A DNA stretch of 64,000 nt from Holophagae bacterium (GTDB taxonomy: Bacteria > Acidobacteriota > Holophagae > Acanthopleuribacterales > Acanthopleuribacteraceae), in the NCBI GenBank assembly GCA_029263455.1, contig JAJCXM010000007.1, positions 62,001 to 126,000 on the forward strand. Reading direction: 5' to 3'. Made by a program: the position numbers and the translations under genes. The notes below the pieces were generated by a model, which saw only the letters and a program-made list of their open reading frames with translations, was not told the DNA's origin and ran no database searches. Shown piece by piece: positions 1 through 11,400 of this stretch (within the stretch, counting starts at the first letter, position 1; every line of letters begins with the position of its first letter).

Positions 1-3000
1 CCGTCGCCGAAGTCCCATGCATAGCTGGCGATAGTGGCGTCGCAACCGGTTTGTACCTGAGCCGTAAAGGAAACCGTTTGGTTGAATTGCGCCGGGTTGG
101 GGGTCGCGTCGATGGTGATCAGCGGATCAGCAACAGAGATCCCGTAAACGCCGGCTAGGTAGTTCTGTTCGATCTCGCTGGCAGTCAGTGCGCGATCGAA
201 GACGGCCACCATGTGGTAGTCGCCAATAAACGATCGTTCTTGGGGGTTAACCTCGTTGGCCAATGCAAACGCATAGGTCGGGTCCCAGTTGGAAATATTA
301 GACCCGATCGATTCGGTACCACTCAGTGCACTGTCCACGTAGAGTTTGGTAACGCCGCTGGAGTCCCAGGTGAAAACCACATGAGCAAGCTCTGTGGTGG
401 CCAATGATCCAGTCGTGGTCGTAGAGGGATTGTTTCCGTTGATACCTGTTTGGGTAGTGCGGAACCGTACGTCCCATTCGGAGGCCTTTTGGCCCAGGGT
501 GAAGTTGCGTTGGTTGGGCGTGTCAGAAAGCGTGACCACGCGTGCCGGACTTGATGGACCTTGAGTGGTGTTTTCCGGCTGAATCCAAGCTTCAATAGTG
601 ATGGCCTGGCTGGCCTGGACTGCATTGTTGAATTTTGATCCCGAAATAGGGCCCAGGATGGTGTCGTCGATGATCGAGAGTCCGCCGCAACTGAGCCATA
701 CAGTATGGCTGAGGTCTTGTACACGTAAATCTTGCGGGCTGGATCCGCCAACAAGGTCAAAGACATCGTCGCCTTGCCCTTCGCGGAAGGCGTAAAGGCT
801 CAAGACACCTTCGTTGACGCGGTGAACTTGGCCGGGCTCTACCACCACGATTAAGAGGGAGCGCGTGTCGGTTGCTGCACCGTCATCGGTGACAGTGAGT
901 TGAACCTCGTAAATGCCGGGCTCGATGTAATTGTGGGTGACCGACGAACCGGAATCGGACGAACCATCGCCGAACAACCATTCGTAGCTGGCAATGGTAC
1001 CGTCAAGATCACGAGACCCGATTGAGTCGAATTCTACTAGCAGAGGTGCTTCACCAAACATTACATCGGACTGGGCACGAGCGATGGGGGGACGATTACA
1101 GTCTGGGTTGGATCCCTGACCGGGCAGACCGGCAAGGTAATTCTGCTGAATTTCTGATGGCAAAAGGGCGCGATCGTAGGCTGCAATTAGGTATATTTCT
1201 CCCAGCCACGGCCTTGCGCCGCCAATTTCGTTGGCCAAGGCAAATACGAAAGTCGGGTCCCAATTAGAAAGATCTCCATCGACCGTGTTTTGGATGGCCG
1301 TGTCGCCATTGATACTAATGGTTGCAACACCTTCGGCGGTGCGGGTGTAGACGACGTGGGTCAGCTCACCGACGGCAGCAGAGCTGCTGGTTTGCGTGAC
1401 TACGTTTGTGCCGTTAATGCCGTTGGTGGTGGTTCGAAGCCGAACCACGAACTCGGCGCCCTCTTGACCTAGGGTGACATTGCGATTGGAGGTCCCGTCC
1501 GATAGGGTGACCACTCGTGCTGGTCCTGTTTGGTTGATGTCGGCCGTCTGGAGCCATGCTTCAATGGTCAGCGCATTACTCGTATTAATGCCATTGAAGA
1601 GCTTCTCCGTGGAGCCTGTGCTTTGCGCGATGGTGGCTGCATCAAAGGAAAGCCCACCACACTCCAACCAAGATATTTTAGCGGTGTCCTCAATGGTCAG
1701 GTCCAGGCTGGGTGCGACGCCTGAAACGTCAGTCACCTGGTTCCCAGAGCTGGCGTCGAGGTGATATTCAACCAGGAGACCGGCAAAAACACGAGCACCT
1801 TCTTCATAGACAGTGAGGTTTTCTTGGTAGGACGCCTGGTTACCGCCGTCATCGGTGACGGTCAAAGTGATGGTGTAGGTTCCAGGTTCAGTAAAGACGT
1901 GAGACACACTGGTGCCCTGACCGATTTGACTGTCGCCGAAGTCCCAGTCGTAAATGGCAATCGTGCCATCGCAGTCACTCGACGATGAGGCGTCGAAGTC
2001 GACGGTTACCGGAGCGGTGGGTCCTGATGGGTTCATCTCAAATTGGGCTATCGGTAAGCCGTTACATGGATTCGCCAACTCGATAATCTCTGACATGTCC
2101 AAAGCGCGGTCGTAAATGCGGATATCATCGATGGTGCCGTCGAATGGGCGCGATCCCGCGCCTGTAGGTTGATTGCCTATGGCTACTCCGAGACCGTTTC
2201 GCTCGTCGATGTCACCCGACTTAGCAGCAACGCCTACTTCGGTGCCATCCTGATAGATCCGTATGTTGCTGCCGTCGTATACCATAGCGGCGTGGATCCA
2301 TCGATTCGGCAGCAAGAAATCTGAGTCACCGACAACCGTAGTGGTATTGCCTTGAGTACGTAACCGAGCTCTCAGGCGTATGGCGCTTCCAGAGGAAACG
2401 GTGGAGATCATCCAGTCGTGGTCGTTGCTGGACGAACCCAGTGCGCGACTGATGAGACGCGCATCATTGGTGTCAAAATCATCGGCGTTGAACCAGAGCG
2501 AGATCGTCATCGCATCGCCGCTCACACCTGGTCCGCTCATGCTGACTCGATCATTGCTTCCGTCGAACTCGAGGGCGCCGCCGAATAGTCCGTTCGTCCA
2601 AGACGCACCGTCAACAAACCCATCAAAGGTGCCTAACACATCAGATGCCGTGTTACCGGACCCATCGTCGAAGGGCCAATGGGATATGGGTGAACCGTCT
2701 GAGACCGCGATGGATTGGCTGGTTGTGGCAGTGTTGCCCTGATTATCGGTGATGGTCAGAACGATGTCGAAGGTGCCGGCCACTGAATATGTGTGACTGG
2801 AGTTCAAACCCTGTGCCGTGACCCCGTCGCCGAAGTCCCAATCGAACAAGCTGATCGTTCCGTCGCAATCGCTGGAATCGCTGGCGTCAAGATCCACGGT
2901 GACGGGAACGATTTCGCTAGACAGATTCATAGAAAACGCAGCACTAGGGAGACCATTGCAAGGGTTAGCCAAGTCGGCGATTTCAGTGATCCCGAGGGCG

Positions 3001-5444
3001 CGGTCGTAGATGCGAACTTCGTCGATCAAGCCGTCAAAGGGGCGTGAACCCGCACCGTTAGGCTGGTTACCAAACGCCACACTTAGTCCACTACCTTCAT
3101 CAATCTCACCGGTAAGGGTTGTTGAACCAACTTCACTACCATTCTGATAGATGCGCAGGGTATTGCCGTCGTAGACCCAAGCAGCATGGGTCCATTCGCC
3201 TGTGGAGAGTACGCCACTAGAACCGACGACGGTAGTGGTCGTTCCGTTAACTCGCAAGCGCGCTCGCAAACGGGTCTCGCCGTTGGAAGAAACGGTTGAC
3301 AGCATCCAGTCATGGTCATTTGCGTTTGTGCCGGAGGCGCGGCTGATCAGCCTTGCGTCTGCGACCCCGAAATCATCGGCATTGAACCATGCGGATAACG
3401 TCATCTGCTCGCCGGTCACTCCGGGTCCTGGTAACGAGACACGGTTATTCACGCCATCGAACTCAAGGGCTGACCCAAATAATCCGGGTGCCCAACTTGC
3501 TCCTTCTAAGGTGCCGTTGTTGGGGCCAGTCGAATCCGTGGCCACGGTGCCCGAGCCATCGTCCAATGCCCAATGTGCAAGTGGCGATCCGTCACTTAAC
3601 TCGACGCCTTGAGTTGTGGTGTCGGTATTACCGACATCGTCGGTAACGGTGAGCGTAATGGCATAGCTGCCAGGACTGTTGTAATCATGGCTGACGGAAA
3701 CGCCTTGTGCGGATTGACCATCGCCAAAGTCCCAATCGTAGCTACTAATGACACCATCACAGTCACTGGACTCGGTGGCGTCGAGGTTAACGGTGACCGG
3801 CACGACCAGACTTGAAGCGTCCAACGTGAATAACGCAACGGGCAGTCCGTTGCAAGGATCGGCAAGCTCTCCGAGTTCGGAAGCTGAGAGTGCACGGTCA
3901 TAAATACGGACGTCATCGATGATGCCGTCAAATGGTCGGCTACCTGCACCTGCCGGTTGATTGCCAATAGCCACTAGCAGCCCAGCGCGCTCATCGATCG
4001 CACCAGATAGGGCCGTAGAACCCACTTCAATGCCATTTAGGAACAGGCGCAGTTGCGTACCGTCATAGGTACTTGCAGTGTGGGTCCATGTATCTGACTG
4101 TAGGGCTCCGGACGCCGCGACCAGCGTGGTGGTGGACCCATTCACTCGTAGTCGAACTCTAAGGCGGCTTTCACCACCGGACGAAACGCTGGAGATCATC
4201 CAGTCATGGTCATTGGCGTTGGAGCCAGAGGCGCGACTGATCATGCGGGCATCGGCGGTACCAAAATCGTCCGCTTTGAACCAGAGTGACAAGGTGAGTG
4301 CATCACCAGACAGACCTGGACCTGACATGGTTATGCGGTCATTGCTGCCATCGAATTCCAGCGCAGCGCCGAACAGTCCGGCGGTCCATGATGCTCCGTC
4401 AATAGCTCCGTGATGGGAACCTTGCGAATCGCTAGCGGTAGCGCCAGCCCCTTCGTCGAGTGGCCAATGGGAGATCGGTGAGCCGTCGGCTGTCTCAATG
4501 GTCTGAAGTGAGGTGGCTGTGTTCCCGTTGTTATCGGTCACGGTAAGTGTCAGAGTGTACGAGCCTGGGTTGGTATAGGTGTGGCTTGTGGTCATGCCTG
4601 AACCGGTTTCGCCGTCACCGAAATCCCAGTCGTAGGCCGTGATGGTGCCGTCGCAGTCGGAGGATATGGAGGCATCCAGACTGATCACGACGGGCACCAC
4701 CAGGTCGGAAGGGTCGATGGTGAAGGCGGCAACAGGCTCGCCGTTACAGGGATCTGCCAATTCTGCCAATTCGGCGACGTTCAAGTGACGGTCGTAAATG
4801 CGTACGTCGTCCAGCTCACCGTCGAAGGGTCGGGAACCTGCGCCATCGGGCTGGTTGCCCAATGCCACGCTCAAACCACTGCGCTCATCGAGATCGCCGG
4901 ATTTGGAGGTCGAGCCCACTTCGATGCCGTCTTGATAGAGGCGCATTTGTGAGCCGTCATAGACTAATGCAGCGTGTGTCCAAGTATCAGTGGAGAGAGA
5001 TCCTCCGTCACCGACAAGCGTTGTGGTTGACCCGTTGGTTCGAAGTCTGGCACGGAGCCGGTACTGACCACCCGAGGACACGGTTGAAATCATCCAGTCG
5101 TGATCGCCCGCAGACGTGCCCTGAGCTCGACTAATCAGACGCGCATCACCCACGTCGAAATCATCGGCCTTGAACCAGCAAGCGAAGGTTGCCTCGCTCC
5201 CGGACAAGCCTGGTCCGGGCATGGCCACGCGGTCGTCGTTGCCGTCGAAGTCAAGGGCACCGCCGGAAACGCCGGTCGTCCAAGTAGCACCATCAATGGC
5301 ACCGTCATAGGTACCGACTATGTCGCTGGCAACTGTTCCGGTACCCTCGTCTAGTGTCCAGTGGGAAATGGGTCCCTGTGACCAACCCAAAATAGCAATC
5401 TGCGTTAATGAAAGGAGCGCGAGCGATTTGGTGAGTTTGATCAT
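1..5444 (-). CDS. Secreted LamG/PKD tandem-repeat protein (3' end outside window)
   Basis: The frame is open from an ATG at 5444 to the left edge, giving about 1,814 visible residues and no stop. An AAGGAG ribosome site lies 5 bases upstream of the ATG. A short hydrophobic signal sequence is followed by LamG/concanavalin-like jellyroll domains alternating with PKD domains. Six PKD cores of the W-D-F-G-D-G type sit near residues 275, 574, 873, 1170, 1491 (variant W-L-F-G-D-G) and 1813. The first four LamG copies share one sequence type; the two later ones (around bases 1700-1100 and 700-140) are a different LamG type. LamG and PKD domains usually bind glycans or proteins outside the cell, so a surface or secreted adhesive role is inferred. 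Only 14 bases separate it from the giant gene upstream, so co-transcription is likely. Any C-terminal anchoring or sorting domain lies outside the window. Confidence 0.9.
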   Translation of the reverse strand, partial: MIKLTKSLALLSLTQIAILGWSQGPISHWTLDEGTGTVASDIVGTYDGAIDGATWTTGVSGGALDFDGNDDRVAMPGPGLSGSEATFACWFKADDFDVGDARLISRAQGTSAGDHDWMISTVSSGGQYRLRARLRTNGSTTTLVGDGGSLSTDTWTHAALVYDGSQMRLYQDGIEVGSTSKSGDLDERSGLSVALGNQPDGAGSRPFDGELDDVRIYDRHLNVAELAELADPCNGEPVAAFTIDPSDLVVPVVISLDASISSDCDGTITAYDWDFGDGETGSGMTTSHTYTNPGSYTLTLTVTDNNGNTATSLQTIETADGSPISHWPLDEGAGATASDSQGSHHGAIDGASWTAGLFGAALEFDGSNDRITMSGPGLSGDALTLSLWFKADDFGTADARMISRASGSNANDHDWMISSVSSGGESRLRVRLRVNGSTTTLVAASGALQSDTWTHTASTYDGTQLRLFLNGIEVGSTALSGAIDERAGLLVAIGNQPAGAGSRPFDGIIDDVRIYDRALSASELGELADPCNGLPVALFTLDASSLVVPVTVNLDATESSDCDGVISSYDWDFGDGQSAQGVSVSHDYNSPGSYAITLTVTDDVGNTDTTTQGVELSDGSPLAHWALDDGSGTVATDSTGPNNGTLEGASWAPGLFGSALEFDGVNNRVSLPGPGVTGEQMTLSAWFNADDFGVADARLISRASGTNANDHDWMLSTVSSNGETRLRARLRVNGTTTTVVGSSGVLSTGEWTHAAWVYDGNTLRIYQNGSEVGSTTLTGEIDEGSGLSVAFGNQPNGAGSRPFDGLIDEVRIYDRALGITEIADLANPCNGLPSAAFSMNLSSEIVPVTVDLDASDSSDCDGTISLFDWDFGDGVTAQGLNSSHTYSVAGTFDIVLTITDNQGNTATTSQSIAVSDGSPISHWPFDDGSGNTASDVLGTFDGFVDGASWTNGLFGGALEFDGSNDRVSMSGPGVSGDAMTISLWFNADDFDTNDARLISRALGSSSNDHDWMISTVSSGSAIRLRARLRTQGNTTTVVGDSDFLLPNRWIHAAMVYDGSNIRIYQDGTEVGVAAKSGDIDERNGLGVAIGNQPTGAGSRPFDGTIDDIRIYDRALDMSEIIELANPCNGLPIAQFEMNPSGPTAPVTVDFDASSSSDCDGTIAIYDWDFGDSQIGQGTSVSHVFTEPGTYTITLTVTDDGGNQASYQENLTVYEEGARVFAGLLVEYHLDASSGNQVTDVSGVAPSLDLTIEDTAKISWLECGGLSFDAATIAQSTGSTEKLFNGINTSNALTIEAWLQTADINQTGPARVVTLSDGTSNRNVTLGQEGAEFVVRLRTTTNGINGTNVVTQTSSSAAVGELTHVVYTRTAEGVATISINGDTAIQNTVDGDLSNWDPTFVFALANEIGGARPWLGEIYLIAAYDRALLPSEIQQNYLAGLPGQGSNPDCNRPPIARAQSDVMFGEAPLLVEFDSIGSRDLDGTIASYEWLFGDGSSDSGSSVTHNYIEPGIYEVQLTVTDDGAATDTRSLLIVVVEPGQVHRVNEGVLSLYAFREGQGDDVFDLVGGSSPQDLRVQDLSHTVWLSCGGLSIIDDTILGPISGSKFNNAVQASQAITIEAWIQPENTTQGPSSPARVVTLSDTPNQRNFTLGQKASEWDVRFRTTQTGINGNNPSTTTTGSLATTELAHVVFTWDSSGVTKLYVDSALSGTESIGSNISNWDPTYAFALANEVNPQERSFIGDYHMVAVFDRALTASEIEQNYLAGVYGISVADPLITIDATPNPAQFNQTVSFTAQVQTGCDATIASYAWDFGD
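3..5390 (-). repeat. In-gene tandem LamG-PKD repeat units
   Basis: The PKD core motif recurs on the minus strand at about 4613, 3720, 2823, 1931, 967 and 3. This gives periods of about 893, 897, 892, 964 and 964 bases. Each period codes for one LamG plus one PKD domain. Copies are visibly diverged at the base level (for example the segments around 2405, 3300, 4195 and 5085), so this is an old duplication series and not a recent perfect repeat. The step from about 895 to 964 bases coincides with a change of LamG type. Confidence 0.85.
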
Positions 5445-5458
5445 GATTGACTCCTTGT

Positions 5459-8400
5459 TCATGGCAGTTGCCAGTTCTGGGCTGCATCGCGCCATTCTTG
5501 TGGAAGCTCCAGCCAGAATGGATCGGTCAGATTGGGGAATGCGGTTTTCCAGTCTTGGAATTCCTGGTTAAACTGGGTCGCGCTAGTATTGATGGGGCCA
5601 ACCATCGCCGGGAAGACCAAGTCCCATTCGTTCTGCATTTCGAAAGGAAGTGTGAACACCATGTGCATATTGAAGGTCCCTTCGAAGTTGTTTCCCTCGA
5701 CCGGGTTGGTAAGCGTCGGCTCGACAGCGGCACCACTAAGCCCCGTCAGCATGCCAAGGTGAAAATCGGTGGTGGCCATGGACTGAGTCGGATCATAGGT
5801 GGTGCCGAATTGGCCGCTGAAAGAGAGCGGGATTGAGAGTTCCGTGCCGCCCAAACGCCCACTAAAATCGATCAGATGGGTGCGGAAGGCTAATTTGTCG
5901 TCGGTTGAACTGCTGTGTGTGTCGACGAACCCTATCCATCCGAGCGGATTGAGGAAGAACCGATTGGGTATGAAGTAGTAGGGACTGCCAAAACAGAAGC
6001 GCGGGAAATTCTCTTCGTAGCCGCCGCCATAGTCCACTCGATCGGTGATGAATCCGGGACCGAGTCCTATGCTGTGCTCCGAATCCCAAACATAGGGTTC
6101 ATAGGCTTGAAATGGCAGATCGATTCCATTGTCCACATGGTCCTGAGTGATTTGCACCTCATAGACGCGAGCAATGGCTTGGCTCGTGCCAAGATCTTTT
6201 CCGGATTTGTAGGCATTGCCGATGTCGGCTTCATAGGTCACAAAGATCCACGCGCGATTCCCGACCGGGACATCGAACAAGTAGAACGAGTCGATGTCGC
6301 GTCGCTTGGCAGTCTGCGACTTGTAGTAGGGATCATAATCCGAAGCCCCGGTAGCCTCGGAGATGTAGGTTAGATCCCAATCATATGTCCAGAGCTGGTA
6401 ACCAAAATAGGTATCAGTCAGCTGCATGATCCAATTGGTGTCCAGTCGGACCTCAATATCTGCCGTTTGCAATTCATTTCCCGGTAACCAATCCAAGATT
6501 TCCTGCTCGCCGACACTTCCTGCGGTCCCATAGCGAGTTGGGAAACGGCTGGCATAGGCGGCCCAGAGCCGGCCCGGACTTAGATAGAACGGAATTTCGT
6601 TGTCGATAATCTCGGTGTCATCCCAGAGTTGGTAGGTATCGACGTGCGCCTGGCCGTCGTGTTCTTTTTCGCCACCTATATCGGAGACCATATTAGCAAT
6701 CCAGGACAAGGCTTCGGAATTGCCAACGTTAAGGTCAACGGTGGTTGCTGTGACCTGTTGGGGTGCGATTAGTTTGAAATGTGGGCCTAGATTGGCTGTG
6801 CCTGTGTCAACTAATGCAGAAGTGGTTAGAGTCCCGGGCTCAACCCAGATATCGTCGTAACGGATGGAGTAGTCGAAATCGTAGTTGTAGGGGTAACCAT
6901 TGACCAGGATGAAGTGGTGATGGTTTTCGTAGTCAGGTGTCACGCCGACTGTCTCTGAAAATGACTCTGAGTAGTACTTAAAGTCGGGCAGAGGATTACC
7001 CAGGTCATCCAGCACAAGTAGATCTGCCACGGGGAAGGGTAGGGTTACCGGGAAGGAGCCGTCGACCGCTTGGGCCAAACCCTGGGCAATAACGGCTTCG
7101 GACGTGGGAGCGGCTAGCCGGTAACGCAGGGCGACCGATCCGTCGGTCGGACAGCGCAAATTGTAGTAGAGCGACCCGCCACTGGCGGCGATGTAGGTGT
7201 AGTAGGAGGGTACCGCAGCGGGGTATTCCGCACCCGTGACTTGGTCTACGTAAAGTAGTTCCTGGAGATAGGTAGCCACGTCGTTACGGTAGGGAATGTA
7301 CGACGTGCCATCAGCGGCGTAGGTTCTTAGTGCGGTCGATGGCCATGTCGCTGGGCCCACCGTGTTGCTGGCGTTACAGTCGAGGAATAGTGTCTGGCTG
7401 AAGATTGGGTTGGAGAAGCCGGGTAAGTAGGCTTCCACCAAGGTGTGCAGACCGGCGATGGGTGCCAACAGGATGTAGCGGTCGTAGCTGGAACTATCAG
7501 TATGAACCGAGTAGATGTAGGTCGCTTGGCCGTCTATGAACCACTCCAGTTCTTTTCCACGCAGGTCATAGCGAGCGTGGATGTAGACAATGTCGTTCAT
7601 GCAGATGTTTAAGTACGAACGCAGGTATTCCCGTTGACCAACGGAAAGATCGCCGACCAAGTACCAGTTGGTCCCGTCCATGCTGAACTGAATCTCCCAT
7701 ACATCGCCCACGCGAATACCGCTAAACGCAACATCGCCGTTTTGGTCGGTGATCTCGGTCAGTTCGCGACCGTCGGTGTGGTTGAGGCGGATATAGCGAC
7801 CTGCCGTATTGGGCTCTCCGGTAATCAGTTTGTAAATCAAGGTAGTGGGTGCTGTGTGAAAGCCGCCATTGATGACAATGCTGCCTGATTGGCTGTCACC
7901 GTCGATTCCGTTGCGGGTCGAGACACGGTCGATGTCGAAGGTCGACAGCGCTTCGTCGTAGGTGAGCGCTACGCGCCCGCCACCGCCGCCGTTAGTACCC
8001 GAGTCTGTGACCCAATCGGCGTAGTTACCGTCGCCTCCGTGGGCTGATATGTGGCCCGTCCCAAGAATGCGTTCGGCGTGGATGTTGACGCTGCCGCCGG
8101 ATCCGGACGCATCGCTACTCCGTCCGTGCTGGCCATTTGCTTCAATGGCGCCATTAAGTGTCAGTGATCCAGTGATGTCGAGTATAACGACGCCACCGCC
8201 TGTACCGCCGCCCTGAGACGAAATGGTGTCTCCTCCTGACCCGAGATCTCGCGGGTCATAAGGATCGCCATAGGTCGGGCCGGCAAAGGTACCACCCGAT
8301 CCCCGACCACCGTAACCGGCGGCATAGCCGTTAGTGCTGCGACCGGGTCCAGTGCCTTTGACGTAGCCGCGTTCCGAGGCGTCAAACCGTGAACTATGAT

Positions 8401-11400
8401 CGATGAGAACGTCACCGCTGATTGTCAGGTCAATACCCGGTATTTCTTGAGTTCGGTGCGTAACCACGGCGCCATTGATAACTGTCATGCTGGCAAAGTC
8501 ATGAGGTCCGATACAAGTCAGTTCCGTGCCGGAAACATAAATGTCCATGCCCTCCACGTCCTGCCCAGTGGTCCCGACGGCCCATATCGTGTCGTTGGGT
8601 TGAGCCAGGTAGGCATTAGCCCCTAAGTCTCGGATCAGGTAGGTGGCGCTGGCGATTTTACCCGGCGACTTATTGGGAATATACAGACGTGCCCGCAACA
8701 GGGTATCGGCTGTGATAGAAAGTGTTCCGCCCGGGACAACGAAAGGATCGGTCTCGTCGGGCTCGCTTCCGTCAAGTGTGTAGTGGATGGCGCCGAGCGA
8801 AACGAGGGCATTTAGAGTGATCGTTTGTGCAGTCGGGTAAATTCCGCCCGCTGGATCGAAATGAGGTTCGGGTACCGCGACGTCCAGGGCATAGCGTTCG
8901 GCCAGATAATACTCGACCTGCTCAATTTCATCGCTGCTTAGGGTGCGATCATAAACGATGACTTCAGCTATTTCTCCAGTGAAATTGCTTGAACCATCGC
9001 CGCCAATATTTAGTTGGGCCGTGTCCGGGTCAGGGGTGAGCGACAGCCCGTCTAGTCCGGGCTCTCCATTGACCCGCGTGTACGTGTTGCCATTAGCCTG
9101 TTGACCGAAGGCCACAATCGACCAACGATCGAGCAAGGGCGCCTCGTGAATCAATTCGTAGTTAAGCTCCAGGTGTCCGGTTGCGTAGACCGACAAGCGT
9201 TGACGCACGTATCTGGTCTCGTCCGCAACGGACCATAAGCTCAAGCGGCTGGAGTACCCGATGCGTGTGGGGTACGCCACGGTAAAAATAGTGGCGTCCA
9301 GGCTAAGGGTTGGCGCTATATCATGGATCTGGAAGAAGTGGCTACCGTCGAAATGCCAAGCGTCCTTACCGTTGATCAGGTTGGGCGAGGTTTCCGGGAA
9401 GCTGGGGACATAGAATTGGTTGTTCCAGATTTCGCCCGGCCGAGCTGGATGTTGCCGGTAGGACTGGTCCTGCCAGCCGACCGTTTCGCCTTCAACTGTA
9501 ATGGCACCTTGGTCCGCATCTGCCCAGAAGGCCATACCGCGGGTAGGCAATTCAGGATGCGCGGCCACAAAGCCTGCGTAGCGCTGAGCTTCGTCACGTG
9601 AAAGTTGGAGTCGGTGGGTCTCGTCTTGGGCCTCTTGTGGCAGACTTGCGATCCAAGCGGCGGTGGGTGTGTAAGTGCCATAGGTGTCGGAGAGATAGGC
9701 GTGGACCGTATCCAATTCAGCGGGCGTCAGCGCGCGGTTGAAAATCATCACTTCTACTAATTCGCCGAAGAAGGTGGAATTTCCAGTCGCTGAAGCGCCG
9801 ATCCGGTTGAGATCGCGTGGAACACCTGTTGGGACGTGTACCGTGCCTACGCCTTCTTGCACGTTGTCTGTCAGCATCTTGACCGCGGTCCCCTGTTGGT
9901 GGACGGTGTAAGCGGAAGTGCGGTAATAGTCAATCACTTCGGGTTCGTTGATTGTTTGGGCTGAAGGTGCCTCAACTTTGTAGTAAAGGTTACGACTGCC
10001 GCCGAGTTTAAGCAGTTCGACTTGATAGGATCCATTCTGTTGACCCAACTCCAGCCAGGTAGCGGATTGACTTTGGGTTTTCTGGCCAATGTTGGCCACA
10101 AAAATTGCGGTCAAACCGAAGTTGAAGTTATCGAAGCCAGCTGGCATATCAAAGAAATCATTTTCGCCATCAAATACAACGGTCTGATGGGTCCCGTAGT
10201 CGCTGGTTCGAGTGATGGGCCGATTTTCTTTTTGGTTTTGAATGCCGTCATTGTTTTGGCCGGACAGATCAACCCATTGCGCTATAGCGCCTTCGTCGAC
10301 ATAAAGCGTACCTGGGTCCGCCTTGAACCAGACGAGGTTATTGGCGATCGATTGAGCGGAGAATTCGCTTGTTGTCAGTGTCACGGTCTGAGCCTCGCCA
10401 GCCGAAAGCGTGACATTTTGCGAGATGCTGCCCTGTACTGCAGCCGTCACGAAGCGGTAAGTGGTGGGGAACATGCTGAGGTTTAAATCGCCGTTGGTAT
10501 CGGTGGTGCCGAGACTTACGCCATCAGCAACGACTATGGCGTTGGCGATAGCGGTGCCGCTGGTATCCTGAACATGGACGGCTGCTGTTGCGGTTTGAGA
10601 GGCAGGAGGGCCGTTGAGGGTTAGCGCAGCGGTTTGATTTCGCGCGATATCGACCGGTACGGAAAACCATACGTCGCCCCACCGGGAGGTCACTTCGATC
10701 TCGTAGTGGCCTTCTTGCACTGGTAAGGATTGGGTTCCAGTAAACGGAAAGCTGAGGCTGTAGCGTTCGAATTCGAGGGTTCCTTGTAGTCCTTCAAAGC
10801 CAGACCCTAAGCTCAGGTCGAGTTGTCCTTCGTAGTAGGGTTCTAAAAGCAAGTTGACGTCTAGGCGATCCTGAATGGCGGTAATCGTCTCGTCGTAGAA
10901 CACGTCGCCTCCGGTCGAAGTGGTACCCTGCACGCGTAAGTCAAGCTGCGTGCCCAAAATGTAGGTGTCGTCGGAAGCCCACTCTCCTTGAAGGTCGGTT
11001 GTTCCGACCCATTCGTCATCCAAATAGATTTCCAGTCCAGGTATCGGTTCGAGGTTGGTGAAGCTGTCGAGCGCGCGGACGAGAATGTCGCCGCCACCTG
11101 GGTCTTGAACGGTTTGATCGGTCGGGGCGTGTGTTGAGGTAACTTGGTAGTTACCGTAGTCTACGGTCACTTTGTAGTACTGAGTTGAGTAAGAGTAGAG
11201 CCGTAACGGAAGATCAACCCAAGTTACCTGACCGTTACTGTTGGTGGTCTTAGTACCGTGGTCCCAGATTTTTGGCTCGCTTCCATTGGTGACGACATGA
11301 ACTTCCACACCAGGGTACGGCTGTCCGAAGCGATTGAGCACGGTGTAGGTCATCGAATTCGCTTGCAGAGGCGGGTTGTTGAACTGTATTCCGGTCGGGC

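Noticed and set aside
10022-10486. 154-codon plus-strand frame inside the giant gene
   Set aside because: Same reasoning: a shadow of the opposite strand, with no protein-like features.
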